Shown: one piece after another, positions 1-10,148 of the stretch
How the letters are laid out: each line of letters opens with the position of its first letter
How positions within the stretch are numbered: position 1 is the first letter of the stretch
Assembly: GCA_005281725.1 (NCBI GenBank)
Contig: SSBO01000003.1
Span: 7,342,085-7,406,084 of the forward strand
From: Wuchereria bancrofti
Lineage: Eukaryota > Nematoda > Chromadorea > Rhabditida > Onchocercidae
Direction: 5' to 3'
DNA: 64,000 nt
Notes under the pieces: generated by a model
The model's database searches: none
Seen by the model: the letters and a program-made list of their open reading frames with translations, nothing else
Told to the model about the DNA's origin: nothing
Position numbers and translations under genes: made by a program

Positions 1-1312
1 TTCAAGTGTTAAAGAGATGACAACCAATATGTGATCAGCACAACTACAATCTATCGTATACAAAGAGATAGTGTTATCCAGAGGTAGACTAATATTATCA
101 ATACCTTTTTAATATACTTACTTGATTTCCGGAACCAGAATTTTCAGCAAAACGGAATCCAGTAGTTAATAAGGTTAATACTGCTTGCTCTTCATAGCTA
201 TGTCATTTGCACAGTCCATTAGATTTTTTCTATGGGATAATTCGGATTCTTACACAGAACCTACGAATTAGTGAGAAACAAAAAAATTTCTTTTTCAGGA
301 TATATATGAATTCACCTGCAATTGCTTCAACAAGAAATCTAAACCAGACAACTCATAAATCATCCTGATCCTAATCATCTTCGGACTTTCCCCAATATGC
401 TTTAATTGACTTGGTGCATAATTTCATCTCTTTGATAATCGTCATTCCTTCATTTAGCAATCATTTATTTGATTTGAAATGTTAAATTCCTGTACTTTTT
501 CATATTTATTTCTCCATCCATCTCTGCTCTAATATCACAAATTATTTAATAAAATTGATTAAATTAAATCTTTTCACCATTACTTCCAAGCAATCATGAT
601 CAATGAACATACATTTCTGTACAGATTGGTTTAATACTTCTTTTCCAATCATAATATCATTTATTTACGATAAACTATAGACAAATTCCTCGTTTATTTA
701 TTAAAATTATGGTGAATATATTATTTTTAATATAAATAAATAAAAACCTTTTTTCTTTTGCCTTGTTTACTCTTTCCTAATTTAGTGCTTTACATATATG
801 AGGGAGACAGACATGTCTGATCGTTATTTTCAAAGTTTTCTGAAAATACATCCTTTTCCACTTAATCAGAATAACAAAGAATGTCTTAGAGTTTTAGATA
901 ACACAGACGCAGTAGTTATCTATTCAAGAAGTACCTACGACATGAATTATTGTTCAATCATATGTTTCATCATAGAAGCATTCTGTTGTGATCGTCTCTG
1001 CTACAAACACAATCTGTAATCTGTGTGACAATATACTAAACTATCCATACAGTTTAAGTTAGATGCGTGGGATACGATAATTAGTTATCCGTACGCCTGC
1101 ATACGTAAAGATTTGTGTTGTGCACCACATTCTCATCAGAAGACAACAACGATAACAATCGCGTATACGTTGCAGTCATTTGCAAACGTATGCACTAATA
1201 CTTTTTTGTACTGCGTATGGAATGCATAAGCAGAAAAAAAGAAAAGAGAAGTAGTGAAACAACGCGGAATGAATTCACTTAAGTGACTTCAACCACTGTA
1301 TGTTCAATTACA

Positions 1313-1440
1313 GCGTCAAAATGATAACATGATGTCAACATAATGTGATGACAACCTGATTATGTCAACATAATGACAAGGTAACAATACCAACGCAATG
1401 ACAACGTGATGATGTCAGCGTGACGACAAAGTGACGATGT
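1313..1440. repeat. Imperfect short tandem repeats (ATGTCAACATAATG-like)
   Basis: Units built from atgacaa, gatgtcaacataatg and gatgtcagcg recur about every 15-30 bases, with substitutions. This is simple degenerate repetition without coding potential, about 500 bases upstream of the methyltransferase gene. Confidence 0.5.
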
Positions 1441-1922
1441 CAATCCTCACAACCATTTCTAACAAACAATTCGTTATAACTAATTCGATGCCTTATTTAA
1501 TTTTTATGGCTGCGTTAAATTCTTCATCATTTTTGAAAAAATGCACGTTTCACGTTATTGAGTTAATATTTAGTGTTGATAACTTAAATGTAGAGCGTGC
1601 TGGGTTGAGAGCTTAATTAATTTCTATTCCACTCATTTTGATCTCATTTCCTCTTCTTTCTTGCGCAAGAAAAATCTTCTTATTTCACATATTTTACACT
1701 ATAATTTTGATGAGGAAATAAGGTTGAATGAAAGAGAGAGAGAGAGTGGGAGAGAGTGTTAGTTGTAACGTACTATGATTTTATATTGTAATGTTTTATC
1801 TTATCTAATAATTATCGTGATATTGTCGGTACTAATATTTTCTTCATTGTGCAGATCATCTCTCCATATCAGCATAAAATCAACTGTGCTACAGCAATTA
1901 TGTAATTTCTCCTTTTTTTTAT

Positions 1923-1924
1923 AG
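1923..1924 (+). promoter_or_regulatory. Candidate spliced-leader acceptor of the ICMT gene
   Basis: A run of T followed by atag lies 8 bases before the ATG at 1933. In nematodes a T-rich stretch plus AG this close to a start codon is typical of trans-splicing of a spliced leader. It supports choosing the first ATG as the start. Confidence 0.5.
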
Positions 1925-1932
1925 TTTCGATA

Positions 1933-2805
1933 ATGCTATTAAACCACATAAGCAATATGGTGGCAATATTTCGAAGTGATATTGATCTACAACATTCATT
2001 ATTTTCGGTTTTGTTATCCGTAATAGTAATTAATATGGCGTATATATTACGTGTCGAAAAGTGGAAACTTGAGTACATAGCGTTCTTGCTATCGATTCCA
2101 ATATCGGTGTTAATTTGTGGTTGGCGTGCACGTTGGAATGCAATACAAGCATCTTTTCTTGGGGGTATTTTTACATTATCTCTACTTTGTGCGTATTCAA
2201 CAAATAATTTATATTTATCAATATTCGCATGGTATTTCGCATGCATGGCAGTATTTCACTACGGCGAATTTCTGATGACAGCGTTAACAAATCGACCAGA
2301 TTTGAATTTTTCATCCTATCTTCTTGATCATTCTCTCGCATATTGGGCAGCTGCTTTGATAAGTTGGGTGGAATATACAATGGAAGTATATTTCTTACCA
2401 CTTTTAAAAAATGTTACCATTAGTTATGTCGGATTAATATTAATTATATTTGGTGAAATTTTACGAAAACTTGCAATGATTCATGCAAACGGCGGATTCA
2501 CACATATGATTGCAATCAAGAAGTGTCCAAGGCATAAATTGATTACTAGTGGTGTGTATGGTTTCGTACGACATCCAGGATACCTCGGCTGGCTAGTTTG
2601 GTGTTTGGGCACTCAGGTAATGCTATGCAATCCTGTATGTTTGATCCTTTATTTGCTAGTTGGGTGGAATTTCTTCAACGAAAGAATATATTGGGAAGAA
2701 CGTTATCTGACTTCCTTCTTTGGTACGGAATACATTCAGTATCAAAGAAACGTACCGCTTGGAATACCGTTTATTAAAGGATACGAATCACAGCCGTCGA
2801 GATAG
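1933..2805 (+). CDS. ICMT: Protein-S-isoprenylcysteine O-methyltransferase (ICMT/Ste14)
   Basis: This single uninterrupted reading frame of 290 residues is close to the usual length for animal ICMT. The family methylates the carboxyl group of prenylated C-terminal cysteines, for example in Ras, Rho and lamins, using S-adenosylmethionine in the ER membrane. The N-terminal half is a series of hydrophobic segments. The C-terminal half carries the family signature: a GGFTHMI stretch, RHPGYLGW at residues 213-220, GTQVML, then NERIYWEE with the conserved Glu pair at residues 255-256, and FFGTEYIQYQ near the end followed by GIPFI. The start is the first ATG after a likely spliced-leader acceptor. 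Absence of introns is unusual here, since every other multi-exon gene in the window has small exons. The reading frame is intact, so I infer a functional gene. Confidence 0.95.
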   Translation: MLLNHISNMVAIFRSDIDLQHSLFSVLLSVIVINMAYILRVEKWKLEYIAFLLSIPISVLICGWRARWNAIQASFLGGIFTLSLLCAYSTNNLYLSIFAWYFACMAVFHYGEFLMTALTNRPDLNFSSYLLDHSLAYWAAALISWVEYTMEVYFLPLLKNVTISYVGLILIIFGEILRKLAMIHANGGFTHMIAIKKCPRHKLITSGVYGFVRHPGYLGWLVWCLGTQVMLCNPVCLILYLLVGWNFFNERIYWEERYLTSFFGTEYIQYQRNVPLGIPFIKGYESQPSR

Positions 2806-3975
2806 CATCGTGTTTGATCTTATTTGTTACTGTAATCTCAACTTTACCTCATAGAATTAACACTTGTGATAGCTTAAATTGACAGCAGTTGCATATTTAT
2901 TGGTGATTCTCTTTGTGCTTCATCTTCTGCTGATGGCGCAAACAGTGGCAAACATCGGTTCTGTATGAGTTTCTTGAAAAAAGCTTTCCGGATGTTAGCT
3001 GTATGAGTATTGCTCTTGGTTTAGAGCTTTTGATTAGCTATAATTGAACAGCTAACGTTGTCTTTTCTTTATGTTTGAAATTTGTTATTTGCTGTTATAT
3101 TTTGCTATATTTCTATAAACTACACCTTCTTACAAAATCCTAGGCTTTTGATTACAATTCTTTTTCCGAAGTCGATATAAATAAAGTTGTTAACATATAG
3201 CAAAAAAACTTTTTTAATAATCTGTTTTCAATAAGAAATACTTGTTACTGGTTTAAACGAATTACAGGTGTTGTTTGTTGAAAATTTGTTATTGTTATAC
3301 GATTATACTTTTTCCATTTGGAAGTTTATACTTATAGAATAGTAACTGTAATAATAAGTCATTTTAGGTGCGATTTCAGTTTTTTGTCTGTAAATTTCAG
3401 TACCAAGCATTTTAACATAAACTGCTTAGTATTGAAATTGTTAAAGTAAGCTTAAAGGAATGAACTTATAAGTGACTTTAATTAATTTTTACTGACAGCA
3501 TTGAATATATGCTGGTAATGCTGTTTTGCTGCTTTACTGGGATAGAGTCATATGTAAGTTTTTTCTGCATCATTTTATTATTTGTGCATATCCTAAGTTG
3601 TAGTGTTGCATGTTATTTTACGCCTAAAATGACTAATATTGATGACAAGTTCTGATAGTTTGTGCCATACGTATTTCAAAATTTAATTCGGCCTCATTTT
3701 TTTTAATGCTGGTAACATTTTGCTATTAGGTTTGAAAAATTAATTCTATTTAAAAGTTTTGCTTGCTTAGTTGTTATGCAGGATGCTGAGTTAAATTTTT
3801 TGGTTGTTGAAATACTATTGGTAGTATTTTCAACAAATTTCTTTCAAACATTCAAAGACTTAGCGTTGTAATGTTTTGTTTGCTGTAGAAATATATGAAT
3901 TAGTGTTTAGCGAATGTAGATAATACGTCTTTCTAAATGCATAGTGTTATAATTATTACATAATAAAATTTCAAG
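2806..3975. other. Intergenic region after ICMT
   Basis: The sequence is AT-rich with no coding signal. An AATAAA at 3180-3185 could be the polyadenylation signal of the methyltransferase transcript. A tttcaag directly abutting the next ATG (AG at 3974-3975) is a candidate spliced-leader acceptor for the FRA10AC1 gene. Confidence 0.5.
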
Positions 3976-5859
3976 ATGAATAAACAGAATCCATCAATCG
4001 ATTATGAAGATTTGGAATCAGAATTTGACTATGCAAATGATGCTGGAAGCAGTGTTGGTGGAAGAAAAAGTTGTCGAATGCGGGATGATCAATTATGGAA
4101 GAAACCACGATTTGGAGAAGTTGCATTGCCAGATCGAAAGAAAGCAAGGGGCATATTTGATCAAGAACAATCCTGTTTTGAGAAGTACGGTTTGCTGTTC
4201 AGGAGTTTTTTATCAAGAACGAGATGGAAAAAAAATGAGAGCAAAGAAGATTGAGTAACAAATAATTCCATTTTTTTTCTCTAATGGTTAAACATTTAAA
4301 GGTATAATTGTGCATTCTACCACTCTAATATTGATCCTGTTTTGGGAAACGTGTAATTTCTCACTATTTTTCAGACGAAAACAACGTCTAATGACTCTAG
4401 ACGTATACACGCGACATAAAGAACTAATAAATCAGTATTATCTCTGTTATCCAGGTGCAACAACAAAATTACAGCGAGACACATCCAGAGATCGCACCGA
4501 TTATGATGTCCTTAAAGACAATCACAGATTTCTCTGGGATGATGATGAGGTTTCACATAAAATATATTTTCTTGCAGAACAAATGTAGTTTCAGGAAACA
4601 ATTATTGGTTAAACCATAGTAAGGATATGTTGAACGGTTATACTCTTTATCATCATTTTGTATTTGGGTAAATCCACTTCTTTTTTAGTTAGTGAAAGCA
4701 GCGGAGAAGTCGTGGGAAGCCCGTCTAGCCAAACGGTATTATGACAAACTTTTCAAAGAATACTGTATTGCTGATCTTTCGCAGTACAAAAAGAATAGGT
4801 AACCATGTTAGGACATATTTCAGGCACTGAAATTTCGAAATGAATTTTAACATCCATATTCCTATAACGAATCTATTTTATACGAAAAGAAATTAGAACT
4901 GAATTTCAACTTTTAAATAATTTATGTTGCTTACTACTTCTTTGTTGCTTAATTATATTGCTTGCTACTTCTGATTTTTGATTTTTGAATTTCAGAATAG
5001 CTATGAGATGGCGAACTGAAAGAGAAGTCAGATCAGGGAAGGGTCAGTTTGAATGTGGCAATAAAAGGTGCAAAGAAAAAGACGATCTTACTAGTTGGGA
5101 AGTATGTTTTGTGAAACTTTTCGTAATGTGAACCAAATTTATGTTTCAGCTAATATCTTTTTATTATGTTTTGGCGGTGTTGATCAAGTTTTAATATAGT
5201 TAAAGCCACATATCTTCAAATGAAACAATTCACTATTTTGAACTGTATTAAAATATGAGACTGTTTAAAAAATAAAATAAAATGAAGTTTTGAATGAACC
5301 GCTTTATTTCCGGTTAACTTTGCATACTTGGAGAATAGCGTTAAGAAAAATGCTCTTGTCAAGTTGCGGTTGTGTCCTGAATGTTCGAAAATGCTCAATT
5401 ATCATTCTCAGAAAAAGAAGCTAGAAAAGAAAGACAAACATAGACACAAAAAGAGATTGTAAGTTCTTCAAAATTCTTAGTATTGAACATTCATCAAAAC
5501 AATTCTGTGATATCTGCAATTTCTTAAAATTTTAAATGTTCGAGTTTATGTTTAACTTACATTTCATTTGTTGATTTATTGTTTAGTCACTTGCTTAACA
5601 CTGATTTCACGAATGACTATTATTCAGGCCACATGCTAGGAGCCAGAAAAACGAAGAAATTGTGGAGCAAGCAAACACTTCAGAAGCCCAGCAGCCTGAA
5701 GTTTGTGAAGAAACGTCTAAAGAAGTAGAACAGAATATTGACGAAAAAGTGGAAAAGGATAATTTAATGGAAATCTGGAGGAAATCACCGGAAGACACTG
5801 ACCCAGAAAAAGTTGCTGAACAAGAACTTGATGATTTCTTGGATGACTTGTTATTGTAA
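3976..5859 (+). CDS. FRA10AC1: FRA10AC1-family spliceosome-associated protein
   Basis: Six exons join in phase: 3976-4184, 4375-4549, 4689-4798, 4996-5101, 5313-5458 and 5628-5859, giving 325 residues (human protein about 315). The match to FRA10AC1 is recognisable throughout: YTRHKELINQYYLCYPG, then DYDVLKDNHRFLWDDDE, then AKRYYDKLFKEYCIADLS, then MRWRTEREVRSGKGQFECG, then NALVKLRLCPEC, and an acidic tail ending DDFLDDLLL. Cysteines in CGNKRC and CPEC could bind zinc. The family is nuclear and associated with the spliceosome (established knowledge). A lysine/arginine-rich stretch follows the CPEC motif. Oddity: exon 5 must begin after TTTCCG rather than TTTCAG to keep the conserved VNFAYLE segment; the only in-phase AG alternative, at 5333, would delete these seven residues. 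Confidence 0.92.
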
Positions 5860-8800
5860 TTGATGAGCTTGTATATTTGTATATGTTTAATGCATTTCTT
5901 ATTCACTAAATCAAGAAGTCAACTAGAGAAACTGAATTTAATGAAACACTGTTGCATATTTTAGCGGCAGTTAGGCGGTATTTTGATTTCAAATATTTTA
6001 GATAAATCCGGTCATTTGTAAAGACACACAAACAAACAACTACACACAAACACTAGAACATTTATTTGAAAATAGTGCTTTAAAAAGGAGTGGTCAGATC
6101 CACGTTATTTTAGAAGCGGAAATAAACTTCATTTTCTAGTCATTTTTTGCATGCTTTAGTTGGTTCTATAATTAAAAAACAAGGTCGTTGCCGTACTAGT
6201 TTCGTGTACTAGTTAAAACGAAACAATATTTTTAAATCTCAGTGAGGTGAACGTATGGAGTAAATAAAACTAAAATGACTTGTTATAGGTATGCCTGATT
6301 TAATTACGATCAGGATACGGCTTTCTAAAATGTTCTTTGAGAGTCTGTCTAAGTGAAGATTTTCAACTTATGTCTTTTTTTTTGAAAAGGTAAAATTAAA
6401 TCTCTACGACTTTCCACTCCACATTTCACTACCATAATTATTACGGTTAAATCGTTTTTTGCTACCCTACTACCGCTCTCCAACTCCATGTTCAGTTTAA
6501 CTCACATACCATCTAATTTTATCGTCCATCAGAAATCATCCTGACATGCCATTTTCTGAAAATTAAAAAAAAATTCAATCTATGATGTCATACTTTGTTC
6601 AACATCCAATGTTTATTATTTCTTACAACTTTAGTTGTTTACGATGAACAAAAAATTTCAATTGAGAAGCAAAATTTTTTCATAGATTCGACGTTTGTCC
6701 AATAGATGTAGCGAATATGAAAGTCTTAATATGAAGTTCTGAAATGATAAATGATATGTGAAATATACAATAATAATTGAACTGATTGACAGAATTAAAG
6801 TGAACAAAGGATGAAAATTTTTGATGACAAATTTCAGCTCATTTCAAAGTCTGTAATTTCTGCAGTGCTACAGTTTGAATAGTGTACCTTAGTCTTCTTA
6901 ATGCTAAAGTAAGTTTGCGGTAGTTTCTTGTTTAAAGAGATTCTTATCATTAATGCAAAGCTTATGCAAACATTTGTTTAACTGACAGAAATAATGAAGT
7001 AAATAAGTTTGTTTGCATATGTGCAAGCGTGCACACATGCACGCACGCAACACATACTTGCGCACACACTACATCTACAACTTTTCAATTCGGAAAATTT
7101 TTAGATTTTCAATGATAAAATATTTATAACGTAACATTTCAATTAAGACGAGACGATCTAACATAAATGGAGATTTATGGACGAAATCACTTAACGTTCA
7201 CTTACGTGTTCAAAGTTTAATTTAAGCAGATGAGTGGAACGTTGTAAATGAAGAATAAGTTTAATTCATGAACAGTATATCCACATTATGTTCACATTTT
7301 TGAAAAAAAAAAATGTCAAATTTTTGCTGTAATTATGACAAGACGATTTATCTTACTGATAATCTGATTGATTATAACAGTATTTGTTATTTAGCAAAAG
7401 ATCGATTTCTTAAAAATCAATTTCTAATCCTAATGAAGATATTTGAATCAAAATGAAGACTTTTTAAATTTTAAATGATATTTTAGAAAAAATAAGAAGA
7501 CAAAAAAGATAGGCTTAGAAAGTTAGAAAACATATTGCATTTTTCTAATGAAATATCTATCGTTGTTATAACTCACTAATTTAAAGAACATATTGATAAT
7601 ATCTTGAATGAGATTGCACGATAAAATCTGCAAATATCCTCCATACATATTATTTCTTTCTGCTTTACTCAATGATACTAATATCGAATCACTGAAATAC
7701 TCAATATTTGATTAATTTGAATTATAAATTGAAATGTGTGATGTAACAAGTTAAATTATTTAGTATATTAACGATAAGAAATTCCATCGTCTCATTTCGT
7801 TATGAGTGGAATTAAACTAAATTTATAATTCGAACTTCTTATACTGAATTGATTCATTGAGTTAAACGCTTACGAATTACGTCATATTTCCGTGATTAAC
7901 TCTTTACATATGATTAACTTAAAATTAATTGACGTATTTTTTTTTTTTTTGTTTTTAATGAAAACGAAAAGTTATTTTACATTATCGATCGTTATGTACT
8001 TATATTTTCATCATTGTTGAATGTTTCCTTAATTTGAATATTTCTGGAATAAAATGACGCTCTATTGACTAACTTTATAAATTATACCATTAAAATTTGC
8101 TGAAATAATTTTTTGTTTACCATTTAAACAGATAATATATTATGATAGCTTCCATTATTCAATTCTAGTTGACATCTCGTATTTGAAATATTTGTCTAAT
8201 TCATAGGATTAAATTTGAAATCTTTAAAGGAAATGACACTTTTCGCATACTAAACTATTGGAATCATTTTAGCTGAATGAAAATGAACAGAATATTAGGA
8301 TATGACAAATTTGAAAAGTTTTATTGCTAGCTTAATAAGTAACTCATTTTAGCTTATCATTAATTATGCGATTCAAATGCGCTTTGTTCAATATATCACA
8401 ATTTGCAACTAAGCATTTCAATTTTTTCATTCTTATTTATACACATTGTAATGTAATACGCATTAAAATGAATACGATGAACTGAATCTAAAAAATTTCT
8501 ATTAGTGGCGGTGTCGCCTTTCATTAAAATTCACATCATTGGGCAAAATAATAGGCACACTTTGCGCACGTTCATCTTTCATCGGATGCTATAAAATACA
8601 AATATTTTACATGCATAATATTTTAGCATTTATAAATTTTCTTCTACACAATAATGATTTTATTATGAAATTACCGTACCTTTCGCTTTAATAAATTTTG
8701 TTCAAATTTTATTTTTCATACAATTTACAATGAATAGTGATAAAATCATTTAACTAACCGTTTTAACATAAAAATAAGCAATAATAATAAGAACGAAGAG

Positions 8801-8921
8801 ATAAGCAATAGCAAGAAGCATTAACGACCGCTTTCAATCAAACAGTCATGAAATGAATTTATTGAAACGATTACTTCCTTCGGTTTTATTGAATTTTTAA
8901 TTATTTTACACCATTATTCCA

Positions 8922-8950
8922 GTACGTACGTACGTACGTGTATATATATC
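8922..8950. repeat. (GTAC)n / (TA)n microsatellite
   Basis: Four to five copies of gtac/tacg are followed directly by a short run of ta. This is simple-sequence DNA. Confidence 0.8.
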
Positions 8951-9149
8951 TTATTTCCTTTCCGTTCCCAACTATATGTTGTTATTTACCTTTTTCTGTT
9001 ACCTAGAAACGAAAAAGTCTTACAGGAAGCACTATGTGAAATAAATTAAATTGAGTTTTGAAAAAAGATAAATTTCAAGTTTTTTGCGTTTACGTATTTG
9101 AACGTATTATTTGTATCAGTGTACTTGTTTGCTAATTTATCATTCTTTA

Positions 9150-9252
9150 ATACTATAAGGCATTACTTTAATACCTGCAGTGGGTATTACTTTACTGCAA
9201 AGTATTACTTTTTATAGTATTAAAGTAATACCTGTAAGGTATTACTTCCCAC
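9150..9252. repeat. Inverted-repeat cluster (GGTATTACTTTAATAC units)
   Basis: A unit resembling ggtattactttaatac occurs in both orientations several times within 100 bases, for example near 9158-9175, 9181-9196, 9203-9213 and, reversed, near 9213-9250. The stretch could fold into hairpins and may be the relic of a small transposon, but no terminal repeats or target duplication are clear. Confidence 0.5.
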
Positions 9253-10148
9253 CTAGCCTTCTTTCTCTTCTTCATCGCAAAATTGTTTCTGATTTTTGCA
9301 GCGAATAAGCTAATCAGTTTATGTGATCAGTCATGATCTTCATTAAGTTAGCTAATGCTTTCTTTTATTCAAATTAGCAAATTGTCAATTAGTAAATAAT
9401 GTGAGTAATATCTAACTGAGATTTACGACTTTTATTAAAGATAAAAAAGTATTGAAAGAGTTGTTTTGACTTTGATCCCGATATATCTCAGAGAGATAAT
9501 AAAAAAGAGAGAATTAGAACTGCAACATGGCATATGGTTTCTGACTTCTTAATCTTCCGATAAATATTAAAGTGACAATTTTAAACATAGAATTCGCATG
9601 GAATTTCCTACATACCTCTTGATAAAGTGTTATATGCTTTTGTTACATATGCTACCTAAATTTTGAAAACGATAAAATAATTTCGTGATGGCTAACTTTC
9701 TTTGTAATTCTAATTTATTTCATTCAGATTATAAGGTGAAAAGCAAACATGTAAAGCGTAATTTCTCACTTCTTAACAAAATATTAATTTATCACATTAT
9801 TAGTAGAATAATTGGACTGGTGAAGTTCATAAGAAGAGAAAATGATATTAGAAAAAATTGACAACGGGTTTATTTCATTTGAAATTACACTAATAAGAAT
9901 TTTTTTCGTAGTTACGATATGAATGCATGTATATTTACTGTATTTAGACGAATATTTGTTAATTATTTGGTGAAAAACAGAAAAGTGAATTTTAATAACA
10001 ATACATTTTTCCATAGTTTTATTGTAATACTTTTATTTATAAATTAATAGGAGAAACTATTTCTTTTCCTTTTTTTTTTTTTTTTTTTTTGAATATTTCA
10101 ATTTGTATAAATCAATGCTCGGAAAAAGGGAAATTCGATGCAACTCAA

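Larger units (their letters stand above)
1..1932. other. Left-edge non-coding region with weak minus-strand coding-like fragments
   Basis: No complete gene is visible. On the minus strand two pieces look coding-like. One runs from about 405 down to 318 and ends in LLKQLQ before a possible donor (gtgaat). The other runs from about 198 to 121, reads SYEEQAVLTLLTTGFRF and ends at a textbook donor (gtaagt). Their splice phases do not join with each other or with open sequence further left, so they could be exons of a gene that leaves the window, or remnants. A short reading frame on the plus strand at 798-1019 has no recognisable domain. A GA-rich tract lies near 1733-1755. Bases 1900-1932 are the promoter-proximal part of the next gene. 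Confidence 0.3.
5860..10148. other. Intergenic region, no gene seen
   Basis: About 4.3 kb of AT-rich sequence separates the convergent FRA10AC1 and transporter genes. It holds a CA/CG-rich tract near 7018-7067, a GTAC tetranucleotide run at 8922-8940, poly-T tracts, and an inverted-repeat cluster near 9150-9250. A minus-strand frame at 9784-10014 has no family resemblance and is treated as chance. Confidence 0.5.

Noticed and set aside
1869..2401. Two minus-strand frames of 125 and 76 residues
   Set aside because: They lie antisense to the clear methyltransferase gene and have no family resemblance.
9784..10014. A 76-residue minus-strand frame between FRA10AC1 and the transporter
   Set aside because: Composition is that of AT-rich noise (Ile, Ser, Lys, Asn), with no splice partner or start context.
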